From Alcanivoracaceae bacterium (lineage in GTDB: Bacteria; Pseudomonadota; Gammaproteobacteria; Pseudomonadales; Alcanivoracaceae): a stretch of 64,000 nucleotides of DNA. The stretch lies in assembly GCA_029213045.1 (NCBI GenBank), contig JARGPN010000006.1, positions 104,123 through 168,122 of the forward strand, given 5' to 3'. Positions within the stretch are counted from its first letter, which is position 1, and each line of letters starts with the position of its first letter. Below are positions 26,312-34,440 of this stretch, in pieces. The translations under genes and the position numbers were made by a program. The notes beneath the pieces are model-generated. The model was not told where the DNA came from. It saw only the letters and a program-made list of their open reading frames with translations, and made no database searches.

Positions 26312-27250
26312 TTAGGGTAGGGCGCTTCGAAGTGCTTCGAGGGATGTGATCGGTAGCTTCGATATCTTTCCTTGCTCTATCCAGCCGTCGAGCATAATGC
26401 GGGTTTGCTCGCTAACTTTTGAGAAGTGATAGCGCAGGTAAGGTTCAAGAGGGAATGGCAATAACGTTGGCGCTACAGAGATAGCGGTTTTGAGCAAAAA
26501 GTGTTGTCCGGGGATTGAGCGCGACGGCGGTTTTCCTAAATATGTTTCACCGACGGCTTTCGCCTCGCGTGCTGCCTTGGTGGCGACGGATAGCCACTGA
26601 CTTTGCCGCAATTTTTTCAGGGACCATTGGGTGATTTCTAGCGCGGCGATGACCGGCTGAAGCAGCGCAGTCATGCGCGCTTCGTGCAACGCTAAATTAT
26701 CGTTTATGGCGGTGGGCAGGCCTCCCGCTTTTAGCCATGCTGCAGCTTGGTTTCCGGCCTCAGAGTCTTCCAGTACTGCGGAGCGAGGAGGCGCTACATA
26801 GGCGATTCCTTCGCTTGGTGTGTTCTCGCCAGGCAGGGGTGTTTGAAAGCTGATAATGCCTATGAGGGCGCGACTTATCGGGCCTGAGTAATGCTTTTGC
26901 AGAATGTCGCGATCCCGAAAATCCGGGCTCCACAAGATGATTGGTGTATAAGGATCTAAAAGTGCGAGTTGCTTAAGGAGCCAAGGTGACTCTATCGCGC
27001 TGGATGGTAAGCAAATCCATACCTGATCCCAGCCGGTGCAGCCTAGCGTGATTGTTCTAAGGTGTTGTTGCCGGCTATCTATCTTTTTACCGACTAGTGA
27101 GTATCGATGAAGTGTTCGCGGCATCTTGCTGTTGTCACTTTTCGTGTCGCGAATTAGATAAGTAGGTCTGCACGCAGCCATTGCGAGATGATGGCCGTAC
27201 ACCGCTCCTACGGCGCCACTGCCAATAATTAGAATTCTCGGAATGCTCAT
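26312..27250 (-). CDS. Ketopantoate-reductase-like (ApbA/PanE) oxidoreductase
   Basis: The 312 residues begin with a Rossmann loop, ILIIGSGAVGAVYGHHLA, and have the VWICLPSSAI strand typical of ApbA/PanE N-terminal domains. A mostly helical C-terminal domain with SVATKAAREAKAVGE follows. The usual PanE lysine and NxxK motif are not obvious, so ketopantoate may not be the substrate. The gene lies on the same strand as the Lgt-like gene with 135 bases between them, and just downstream of the ribbon-helix-helix gene. Confidence 0.65.
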   Translation of the reverse strand: MSIPRILIIGSGAVGAVYGHHLAMAACRPTYLIRDTKSDNSKMPRTLHRYSLVGKKIDSRQQHLRTITLGCTGWDQVWICLPSSAIESPWLLKQLALLDPYTPIILWSPDFRDRDILQKHYSGPISRALIGIISFQTPLPGENTPSEGIAYVAPPRSAVLEDSEAGNQAAAWLKAGGLPTAINDNLALHEARMTALLQPVIAALEITQWSLKKLRQSQWLSVATKAAREAKAVGETYLGKPPSRSIPGQHFLLKTAISVAPTLLPFPLEPYLRYHFSKVSEQTRIMLDGWIEQGKISKLPITSLEALRSALP

Positions 27251-27394
27251 GCGTAGTCCTTTATGCGAGTGTTCCCTGCGCTTCGTTGGTGTGCTGCGAT
27301 GTCGAAGACGCGTTCATTGAGAGTAGGGTGGTCGCGCGGTTTTAGCTAGTGCTGTCGTGACCACTTGTTAGTGATAGTGATAAGTTCGCCACCG

Positions 27395-27649
27395 TTATTT
27401 TTGGCTGAGATATCCGCGGGCGGCGTCCAAAATAATATCCGTTACTGTGCGCTCTTCCATAAGAGCTTGCATCTTTAGGCGCTTGTGCAGGTCCGCGGGT
27501 ATATCGGCGGTCAATCTGCGGTAGCCTTCTCGTGGGCCGTTGCTCGATCCACTAGTTGTCGATGTATTTCTGCGCGACGCGGTTTCTGCTTTACGGCGCC
27601 GAGGGCGAGACGGGCGTTCATCCGGTGCGACAAAGTCCATTTGTTCCAT
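27395..27649 (-). CDS. Orphan ribbon-helix-helix (CopG/ParG-like) DNA-binding protein
   Basis: The 84 residues split into a basic, disordered N-terminus (RPSRPRRRKAETASRRNTS) and a C-terminal ribbon-helix-helix: YRRLTADIPADLHKRLKMQAL, then EERTVTDIILDAARGYL. The order of a mobile basic tail before the fold is that of ParG and related repressors. No ParA partner or toxin gene is adjacent. Directly upstream is an AT-rich tract with similar repeats (27691-27790), a natural candidate for its own operator. Confidence 0.75.
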   Translation of the reverse strand: MEQMDFVAPDERPSRPRRRKAETASRRNTSTTSGSSNGPREGYRRLTADIPADLHKRLKMQALMEERTVTDIILDAARGYLSQK

Positions 27650-27690
27650 GGTTTATTCCTCCGTGTTGATTTAAGGGAATAATAATATAT

Positions 27691-27790
27691 TTATCTACAT
27701 AAGCCTACAGATGTATAAATATCCAAATAATTGTCTATTTGAGTCTGTAGATGTGTGAATATTTATATAAGTAGATGTGTGTTTGTGCAG
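27691..27790. repeat. AT-rich repeats upstream of RHH gene, candidate operator
   Basis: Three related motifs with core (A/G)(C/T)AGATGT are visible: CTACAGATGTATAAATAT (about 27705), CTGTAGATGTGTGAATAT (about 27745) and AAGTAGATGTGTGT (about 27769). A further ATCTACAT (about 27693) is inverted. Spacings are about 40 and 24 bases. The tract lies between the RHH gene and the divergent GMC oxidoreductase. Confidence 0.6.
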
Positions 27791-27888
27791 TTGTATATAT
27801 GTGAGGTTTTTAGGCAGTTTGCTAGACAAGAAATCACCTTAAATATAAATTCTAACAATCTGAAAAATAATGCATTAAGGGGTCAGGG

Positions 27889-29457
27889 ATGAGCGAGTTC
27901 GATACCATTGTGATTGGCAGTGGCTTTGGCGGCGCGGTGATGGCGTGCCGTCTGCAAGAGAAGGGTGCCCGGGTTTTGTTGTTGGAGCGCGGGCGTCGCT
28001 GGGAGGTGAATGATTATCCTAGTGTTAGCCAGCAAAACTGGTTTTGGGATGAAGACGAGCCCGAGCAGCAAAATGGCTGGATCGACTTTCGCAACTTCGG
28101 TGACATGAGTATCGTTCAGGGAGCAGGTGTTGGCGGCGGTTCCTTGATCTACGCAAATGTCAGCATTGAAGCTCGGCCAGATGTGTTTGAATCTGGTTGG
28201 CCCGAGAGTATCCGCTACGACACGTTGGCTCCTCACTATGAAACCACTGGGCGAATGCTCAATGTGCAAAAGCTGCCGGAGAATCAGTGGACTGATCGAA
28301 CACGTTTAATGCGTGACGCGGCGACCGCAATTGGCGCGCCGGAGCGTTTCAAGGTGGTGCCGCAGGCGATTACCTTTGATCCAGAATATACCTACGACCG
28401 GGATTTGCCGTTCGATCCAAAGCATACCAAGCGTTTTGTGAATGCGCAGGGTAAAGAACAAGGTACCTGTATCCATTGCGGAAATTGCGATATCGGCTGT
28501 CCCGTGCAAGCAAAAAACACCTTGGATCTGAATTACCTTGCGGATGCTGAGCGACTTGGGGTTGAGGTTCGTGCGCTGCACCAGGTGCGCTGGATAAAAC
28601 CCGTCAATGGTGGCTACGAAGTGCAAATCCGTCGCTTAGACGCAGGCGGGCGCACTGAGGTGCTCAGCGCTACTAGAGTAGTGGTATCCGCAGGTAGTGT
28701 TGGCTCCACCGAATTGCTCTTACGCTGTCGCGATCAGTATAAAACGCTGCCGAATTTGAGCCGGGCGTTGGGCAGCGGCTGGACATCTAACGGGGACTTT
28801 CTGACGCCAGCAGTATATTCCAATCGCGAAGTATCGCCGTCTCAAGGCCCAACTATTTCATCGGCCATCGACTTTCTCGATGGTAGCGAGGGCGATGCCC
28901 GCTTCTTTGTAGAAGATGGTGGGTACCCCGATGTCATTGGTAATGCGATGGATAAGGCTGGACGTCATCCGCATCTGCTCAACAACCGCCTTGGCCAAGC
29001 CTTGGTGCGGTATGCCAGTGCGACTGACCCGACTAAAGGTTTAATGCCGTGGTTCGGCCAAGCGAAGGATGAGGCGGGCGGTCAATTTTCGCTGGGGCGC
29101 AGATGGCTGATGCCGTGGCGTAAGGACCAATTACGTTTGAAATGGGACTACCGCAAAGCTGAGAAGGCGGTGCAAGGATTGGCTGATATGCATCAGCGAC
29201 TCACCCAGGCCACCGGAGGGAAGGCAATGACACCGCAAACGTGGAGTTGGTTTAGGAATTTGGTCACGCCACACCCATTGGGTGGCTGCAATATGGCGGA
29301 TTCCGCCGAGCATGGTGTCGTTGACGCTCGTGGAGAAGTGTACGGTTACCCGAACTTGTTTGTGGTGGATGGCGCCATGGTGCCCACCGCGCTGGGGCTC
29401 AATCCATCGCGAACTATTGCTGCGTTGGCGGAGCACGCTGCTTCACAGATTGCTTGA
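27889..29457 (+). CDS. GMC-family FAD-dependent oxidoreductase (cholesterol-oxidase-like)
   Basis: The 522 residues have an FAD loop, VIGSGFGGAVMACRL (GSGFGG at 10-15), the QGAGVGGGSLIYANV segment, a cysteine-rich CIHCGNCDIGCPVQAKNTLDLNY stretch near 200, and the closing HPLGGCNM...GYPNLFVVDGAMVP...NPSRTIAALAEHAA. This pattern is that of the ChoD/cholesterol-oxidase-like branch of glucose-methanol-choline oxidoreductases. Sterol or another hydrophobic alcohol is a possible substrate, but the real one is unknown. It is divergent from the RHH gene across a repeat-rich tract, so that regulator may control it. Confidence 0.85.
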   Translation: MSEFDTIVIGSGFGGAVMACRLQEKGARVLLLERGRRWEVNDYPSVSQQNWFWDEDEPEQQNGWIDFRNFGDMSIVQGAGVGGGSLIYANVSIEARPDVFESGWPESIRYDTLAPHYETTGRMLNVQKLPENQWTDRTRLMRDAATAIGAPERFKVVPQAITFDPEYTYDRDLPFDPKHTKRFVNAQGKEQGTCIHCGNCDIGCPVQAKNTLDLNYLADAERLGVEVRALHQVRWIKPVNGGYEVQIRRLDAGGRTEVLSATRVVVSAGSVGSTELLLRCRDQYKTLPNLSRALGSGWTSNGDFLTPAVYSNREVSPSQGPTISSAIDFLDGSEGDARFFVEDGGYPDVIGNAMDKAGRHPHLLNNRLGQALVRYASATDPTKGLMPWFGQAKDEAGGQFSLGRRWLMPWRKDQLRLKWDYRKAEKAVQGLADMHQRLTQATGGKAMTPQTWSWFRNLVTPHPLGGCNMADSAEHGVVDARGEVYGYPNLFVVDGAMVPTALGLNPSRTIAALAEHAASQIA

Positions 29458-29542
29458 TTGAGGCTGCCAGCCTAACCTTAAGGTATTCGCTTTGCGTTAG
29501 CTTATTGCTGGCGCCCGACATTCGCAGAGGTAGACAACAACA

Positions 29543-30166
29543 ATGACTGATGCCCGCTACAATTTGGTTTTTTCAGGTGAAATCGTTCCTGGTGCTGATA
29601 TTGCTGCCGTGAAGCAGAATCTGGCTCGGCTGTTTAAGTTGGATGCTGCGAAGGTCGAAGGGCTATTTAGCGGCAAGCCTGTCGTATTAAAAAAAGACGC
29701 GGATCAAGCAACGGCAATGAAGTTTCGCGCGGCCCTAAAGCAGGCCGGAGCACAGTGCAAAATGGAACCGGTGGGTGACGATCCAGTAAGGCAAGAGGCA
29801 CAGCAAGAAGTGCCGCCGGCAGCACAGTCAAACAGCCCAACGCCAAGGGCGCCTCAAACTAAAGATTCCGAGTCAGTGGCGGCGAGTGCATCTGAGTCAT
29901 CACGCCCGGCCGCAACCACCGGCAGCATGGATATGGTGGGCACTATTCGAACGGGCGGAACAGGATTTTCAGGTGAGTTCGATGTGGCGCCGCCGGGAAC
30001 GGATATCGCGGATCATGTCGATGGCCCTGCGCCGTTCGTGCCGGATGTAAGCAGTATTTCTATGGCTGAAGTGGGTACAGACATGGGTCAGATAAAGAAA
30101 AAGGAAGAAGTAAATGTACCCGACGTGAGTCATCTTTCTGTTGCGCCAGTAAGTGGGAACGATTAG
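29543..30166 (+). CDS. Small conserved protein with N-terminal YNLVFSGE domain and disordered tail
   Basis: Residues 1-75 (YNLVFSGEIVPGADIAAVKQNLARLFKLD, GLFSGKPVVLKK, FRAALKQAGAQC) form a small alpha/beta domain. From memory this occurs, alone or fused to membrane domains, in many gammaproteobacteria, but I know no assigned function. Residues 80-207 are rich in P, A, S, E and T with no clear fold. They contain two similar short motifs, VPDVSSISMAEVG and VPDVSHLSVAPV, near the end. It stands alone between GMC oxidoreductase and a convergent DUF2914 gene. Confidence 0.65.
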   Translation: MTDARYNLVFSGEIVPGADIAAVKQNLARLFKLDAAKVEGLFSGKPVVLKKDADQATAMKFRAALKQAGAQCKMEPVGDDPVRQEAQQEVPPAAQSNSPTPRAPQTKDSESVAASASESSRPAATTGSMDMVGTIRTGGTGFSGEFDVAPPGTDIADHVDGPAPFVPDVSSISMAEVGTDMGQIKKKEEVNVPDVSHLSVAPVSGND

Positions 30167-30195
30167 CAGACCTCTAATCTTCATAGCAGTGAATT

Positions 30196-30232
30196 AAAAA
30201 GGATTATTCGGCGGGCGAATAATCCTTTTTTT
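30196..30232. terminator. Bidirectional terminator
   Basis: Long hairpin AAAAAGGATTATTCG-CCGGG-like loop-CGAATAATCCTTTTTTT between the convergent genes at 30166 and 30235. Confidence 0.9.
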
Positions 30233-30234
30233 CG

Positions 30235-31164
30235 TTACTGACCAGTAAAAGCGTTCGAACACTCAAGCGTAAATCCATGCAAGAAGCCTGTGCGCTGATC
30301 GATGAAGGTGGCCTGCAGCAGTGTGTCGTCGCGCGACCAGTTGCTCAGTAATAAATGCTCGCCTACGGGGATGCGTTGCAAAAGCTTAAGCAGTTCCTCT
30401 TCAGTGGCGGGGCATTTGCCGCCTGTTAAGGTGCGGTGCTGTACGCGTTGGAAAGCGGCTAAGGCAATGCTGGTGTCTGATTTTATGTTTGCTCGTTCGG
30501 ATTCAAGCTGGTCTCGAAGGGTGGGCAGTTTTTCACTTAACACTTTGCTTAGGTTGCGCTGTTGTTCGAGTTGGGTCAGGCGCGCATCGGCTATGTAGAG
30601 TTGTTGCTCATCAATGGTTTGTTCTAGCTGGGCAACTGCAACATCTTGATTCAGGAAACGTTCCATGCGTTGGCGAAATGGAATGTTATTCGCCATTTCG
30701 TTCTTCACGAGTAGCCGTGCGCCGGTGACATCGCCATTTTTTAATAAGGCGGTTGCTTCTTCTAGCACAGGAATAGGTGTGCTGCCGTCCAGTGTTTGAT
30801 CGGCCAGCGCGCAGCCGTCAGCGGTCTTTACCAATACGCGCCATTGGCCGCTGCGACGTTTGCCGAGGTACTTTCTTGACCAGCTACGCCAACGGTCAGC
30901 GCCAATGGCGAGATTTGTCTCGGCGACCAGCTCTCCTTCGTAAAACCATTGGTGCGTCATCCTTTTGCCCGCACCGTTTTTGATTTCCATGAAAAAGAAC
31001 AGCGCGTTGTGATCCGTGGGAGTGGCGACGGGCGCCGGACCTATGGGTTCACGGTCCGCAATGGCCATCGCAAAGCGAGCGCGTGGTACGGAAATATCCT
31101 CGCACGTCGCCCGGCTATGAACGGGGAGTGCGATCATTAATATGAAGGGTAGCAGTATCCGCAT
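30235..31164 (-). CDS. Exported DUF2914-like protein with helical domain
   Basis: The 309 residues start with a signal peptide (cleavage near SRA at 19). Residues about 27-130 resemble DUF2914: ARFAMAIADREP, ALFFFMEIKNGAGKRMTHQWFYEGELVAE and the RWRSWSRKYLGKRRSGQWRVLVKTADG strand series. The rest is mainly helical with coiled-coil character (ERFLNQDVAVAQLEQTIDEQQLYIADARLTQLEQQ) and a final C. DUF2914 is thought to be a periplasmic or extracellular beta domain, without known activity. Confidence 0.65.
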   Translation of the reverse strand: MRILLPFILMIALPVHSRATCEDISVPRARFAMAIADREPIGPAPVATPTDHNALFFFMEIKNGAGKRMTHQWFYEGELVAETNLAIGADRWRSWSRKYLGKRRSGQWRVLVKTADGCALADQTLDGSTPIPVLEEATALLKNGDVTGARLLVKNEMANNIPFRQRMERFLNQDVAVAQLEQTIDEQQLYIADARLTQLEQQRNLSKVLSEKLPTLRDQLESERANIKSDTSIALAAFQRVQHRTLTGGKCPATEEELLKLLQRIPVGEHLLLSNWSRDDTLLQATFIDQRTGFLHGFTLECSNAFTGQ

Positions 31165-31298
31165 TCGTCAGTGGCTCTACATTTTTCACTAGGGTTCTTA
31201 TTGTTTATCGCCTCGGTGATTGGAATGCGAGCCGATCTGTATAGTAAAACGCTGCGAGTATGATAGGTTGCTTGGCAGCGAGTGCAATGGGGTAGTTC

Positions 31299-32351
31299 AT
31301 GGTTGGTGTGCAGCGATATCCATTATTAATGATTGTGGCGGCGTTGGTGATCGTTGTTGCGGGTATGAAGGCAGCGTCAGACCTGCTGGAGCCATTTTTG
31401 TTGGCTATTTTTATTAGTGTGGTCTGTGCCCCAGTGGTGACTTTACTGACTAAGCGGGGATGGCCGGAGTGGCTGGCTGTAACGGCGGTGATGGTAGGTC
31501 TGGTGATTTTACTCAGCGGAGGCGTAGCGTTTGTTGGTGCCTCGATCAACGGGTTTTTAAAGCAGCTCCCGACTTATCAAAGTGCGCTGAATGATCGCGT
31601 GGGCGGTTTGCTGGATGCCTTGTCCGGCCATGGTCTGGATTTGGACATCTCTTCCCTAAAGGAAAAGTTTAATGCGGGAATGGTGATTGGTCTCGCGGGC
31701 AAAGTTGTCGGCGGTTTTGGTGCGGTGCTGGGCAATTTTCTACTTATTTTGTTGACGGTTGCGTTTATTTTATTGGAGGCCGCGCGTCTTCCTGCAAAAG
31801 TTCAGGGAGCATTCTCGTCACGCGCAGCAGGCAGCCTGGAAGTATTTGAGCGTTTTGCGGAAGGGGTTAAAGAATACTTGGCAATTAAGTCAATCCTCAG
31901 TCTGGGTACCGGCGTTGCAGTGGCGTGTATGCTTTGGGCGCTCGACGTGGACTATCCGTTGTTGTGGGGCACGTTGGCATTTTTGTTTAACTATATTCCC
32001 AATATAGGCTCTTTTTTGGCGGCAGTGCCTGCCTGTTTGTTGGCGTTTGTGTTGCACGGAAATCTCGTTACAGTGCTGACTATAGCTGGGTATATGGTCA
32101 TTAATACGGTTGTTGGTAACGGACTAGAGCCGAGAATGATGGGGCGCAGCTTGGGATTGTCGCCGTTGGTGGTCTTTATTTCGTTGGTGTTTTGGGGCTG
32201 GGTGCTAGGGCCGGTCGGTATGGTGCTGTCGGTGCCGCTAACGATGATTCTACGAATAGCGTTTGAAGTGCGTGAGGATACGCGTTGGTTGGCTGTGCTG
32301 TTGGGCCCAGAAGTTGAGCACCAGAAGGAAGCGGTAAAGCCAGAAGAATAA
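31299..32351 (+). CDS. AI-2E family transporter (PF01594-type membrane protein)
   Basis: The 350-residue membrane protein has the eight-helix layout of the AI-2E/YdiK/PerM family. Two or three helices come first, then a soluble loop (about 70-140, NGFLKQLPTYQSALNDRVGGL). Further helices follow with the conserved LWGTLAFLFNYIPNIGSFLAAVPACLLAF and VVGNGLEPRMMGRSLGLSPLVVFISLVFWGWVLGPVGMVLSVPL. Members have been linked to autoinducer-2 export (TqsA) or Na+/H+ exchange; the substrate is not predictable here. The gene appears monocistronic. Confidence 0.9.
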   Translation: MVGVQRYPLLMIVAALVIVVAGMKAASDLLEPFLLAIFISVVCAPVVTLLTKRGWPEWLAVTAVMVGLVILLSGGVAFVGASINGFLKQLPTYQSALNDRVGGLLDALSGHGLDLDISSLKEKFNAGMVIGLAGKVVGGFGAVLGNFLLILLTVAFILLEAARLPAKVQGAFSSRAAGSLEVFERFAEGVKEYLAIKSILSLGTGVAVACMLWALDVDYPLLWGTLAFLFNYIPNIGSFLAAVPACLLAFVLHGNLVTVLTIAGYMVINTVVGNGLEPRMMGRSLGLSPLVVFISLVFWGWVLGPVGMVLSVPLTMILRIAFEVREDTRWLAVLLGPEVEHQKEAVKPEE

Positions 32352-32365
32352 TGATCGAGTTGATC

Positions 32366-32398
32366 GAAAAAAACGGCACCAATTGGTGCCGTTTTTTA
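32366..32398. terminator. Bidirectional terminator
   Basis: Perfect hairpin AAAAAACGGCACC-AATT-GGTGCCGTTTTTT between the AI-2E gene and the convergent YecA-family gene. Confidence 0.92.
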
Positions 32399-32410
32399 TT
32401 GATAAAGACG

Positions 32411-32983
32411 TTATTCGTCGTCGTTGTCTTCGCCGTCATCGTCATCGTTTGATAATTCGGGCGCGTAGTAAAACAAGAAAATTTCTTCAAGAAGATCAGG
32501 AATGCCCATGGCCATTTGACGTACTAACTTGTCGTCTTGCCATAAGGTGTCAAGCTCCGGATCCTCGTCGAGGCCGGAAATTAGCAGGAACGGCAGCAGC
32601 ATTTCGAAAACTTGTTCGCTCTCTTGTTCGTGCCACGCGTCTTCATTTGCGCTAACGCCAGTAATAAATCCTGCGCACCAGCTGGTCAGGTCTGCGCCGT
32701 CATTTTCTTCGTATGGGTCTAAACGGCAGGGCATCTGAATGGTTTCGCCCAAGCCCAGCTGTGAGTGGAGTCGTGCGCGTAGACCGGCTAGCGCGCTTTG
32801 AATCTCTGCGGGAACGTCATCATCTTCGAGTAATAAGTTTTGCCAGCCTTCTACATTGTTCGGGCCGCAGGCGAGGGCGCAAAGCAAGCCATGGGTTTCA
32901 ACCCAGCTCAGCGAGGCGTCGCCTTGTGTGTCGATATAGTCTCGTACTTGTTGGCGTAGGCCGGGATTATCTGGTTGAGTCAT
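32411..32983 (-). CDS. YecA/YgfB (UPF0149) family protein
   Basis: The 190 residues show the helical UPF0149 fold with LSWVETHGLLCALACGP near 25-41, LTSWCAGFITGVS near 105, and the closing MAMGIPDLLEEIFLFYYAPE. A very acidic tail (NDDDDGEDNDDE) follows; the zinc-binding SEC-C motif of YecA is absent, so it is the YgfB type. The biochemical role of YgfB is not settled; in Pseudomonas aeruginosa it has been linked to AmpD expression and beta-lactam resistance. It usually lies next to pepP/ubiH, which is not the case here. Confidence 0.85.
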   Translation of the reverse strand: MTQPDNPGLRQQVRDYIDTQGDASLSWVETHGLLCALACGPNNVEGWQNLLLEDDDVPAEIQSALAGLRARLHSQLGLGETIQMPCRLDPYEENDGADLTSWCAGFITGVSANEDAWHEQESEQVFEMLLPFLLISGLDEDPELDTLWQDDKLVRQMAMGIPDLLEEIFLFYYAPELSNDDDDGEDNDDE

Positions 32984-33027
32984 GCTGTTCTCCGCGTATG
33001 GCGGGCATCATAGCGGGGTGTTCGGGC

Positions 33028-34161
33028 TCAAGCCACCGCCAAGCGATTGCGGCCAGCATCTTTCGCTCGATACAGAGCGAGGTCGGCGCGCAGTGTGATG
33101 GTCTCAGGTCGATCCTCAATGTGCCACGCGGCCAGTCCCGCAGACAGGGTCGCACCGATTTCCGGGTTGATATCTCGTGTGCAGGCAATGGCAAACTCGG
33201 TGCGCAGTCTGTCCAGTACCTGCTGCACTGACATGGTGTCGCCTTCGGTGAAGAGAACAATAAACTCTTCACCGCCATAGCGGGCAATGACATCTGAGCG
33301 CCTAAGTTCGCGGCGCGCGACATCTGCGAATTTACGCAGGACTAAATCACCCACTTGATGTCCGTGTTTGTCGTTCACTCGTTTGAAGTGATCTAGGTCG
33401 ATCAGGGCAACGTGGACGCCGCCACCTCCGCGGCCGGCGCGGGCGAGTTCTTCGTCAAGGCGTTCAAGGAAGTGGCGCCGGTTAAATAGGCCGGTTAAAT
33501 CATCACGTACCGCAATTTCTTCAAGCTTTTCTTTGGTGATGGTGAGGTCGTCGTATGCTTGGGTGAGTCGCTGTTCGTTGTCGCGAAGGGTTTCGCGTTG
33601 ATCGCGGATGCGTTGCTGTAAGTTATAGATGTAGCCGCCGACATACACAAACCAGCTAAGTCCGAGCACGAGAATCATCCATTGCCCGAAGCTAATGCCA
33701 AAAATCTGGGACTGGGAGTTCGTGTTCCACTCATAAAGAATAAGTACGGAAAAGGATACCGAGATGAAGACGGACATCATCATCATCTTGACGCGGTCTA
33801 GCGCGAAAACGCCGAAGGTCATGATCATGAAATAGATCGACATCATGGCGCCGCGAATATCAGTGGTGTAATGCAGTACAAAGGTAACCGCTATGATCGC
33901 CACCATCATTTGCGTGGCGGTAAGGCTTGGGTCTTTGACGAGCTGTGAGACACCTGAGCGAATCGAGAAATAAATAATCGCGTTGACGCTATAAAGAGTG
34001 ATGAAAATTTCCCACAGAGGAATCTCTGGATCAAAAATACCGAGGTTGATGCCTACGTAAATGCCGGTCCAAATTAAAGAATAGGAGTACATCGCCATGA
34101 GCTGGCGGCGCAGCCTGAGTGCGGTGGGCCTGTCTGGACGCTTGAAAAGTTGTGAGATCAA
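33028..34161 (-). CDS. Membrane-bound diguanylate cyclase (GGDEF)
   Basis: Six hydrophobic segments fill residues about 25-178, followed by a coiled linker and a GGDEF domain from about 213. The active site is GGEEF at 296-300, so cyclase activity is expected. The RRSD at 287-290, five residues before it, is the product-inhibition I-site. DLTGLFNRR and LIDLDHFKRVNDKHGH give the rest of the substrate pocket. It should make c-di-GMP at the inner membrane and may feed the PilZ-like protein encoded at 6227. The membrane part resembles an unnamed sensor found in many such cyclases. Confidence 0.92.
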   Translation of the reverse strand: MISQLFKRPDRPTALRLRRQLMAMYSYSLIWTGIYVGINLGIFDPEIPLWEIFITLYSVNAIIYFSIRSGVSQLVKDPSLTATQMMVAIIAVTFVLHYTTDIRGAMMSIYFMIMTFGVFALDRVKMMMMSVFISVSFSVLILYEWNTNSQSQIFGISFGQWMILVLGLSWFVYVGGYIYNLQQRIRDQRETLRDNEQRLTQAYDDLTITKEKLEEIAVRDDLTGLFNRRHFLERLDEELARAGRGGGGVHVALIDLDHFKRVNDKHGHQVGDLVLRKFADVARRELRRSDVIARYGGEEFIVLFTEGDTMSVQQVLDRLRTEFAIACTRDINPEIGATLSAGLAAWHIEDRPETITLRADLALYRAKDAGRNRLAVA

Positions 34162-34440
34162 AACTTATCCCTGTGTCGCCGTATTTCTTGTCTAGTAATT
34201 GGTCTGGTGGAATTCCTTTTAGTTCGCTTTGAATCGTCTATTCCTGACGTCATTTTGTTGCTGCGAATCTCGTTTTCCAGTCTCGGTACGGCATCCGAGG
34301 TGCCCGGAGTATACTAGAATTTGAACGTTTGTGACCTGTCAGTGGTCGCCTCCTTATGGCATCTTCTTGCCTTTCAATAGGCTGTTTAGCCCCGTTGTCG
34401 GTGCTGCCGGTGCCGAGCATGGGCTTTGAAGGAGGGCCGA

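Noticed and set aside
27691..27790. Plasmid-type replication origin (iterons)
   Set aside because: There is no Rep protein gene or DnaA-box cluster; a regulator operator is simpler.
27883..28626. Minus-strand frames inside the GMC oxidoreductase gene
   Set aside because: They are shadows of a clear FAD-enzyme coding frame on the plus strand.
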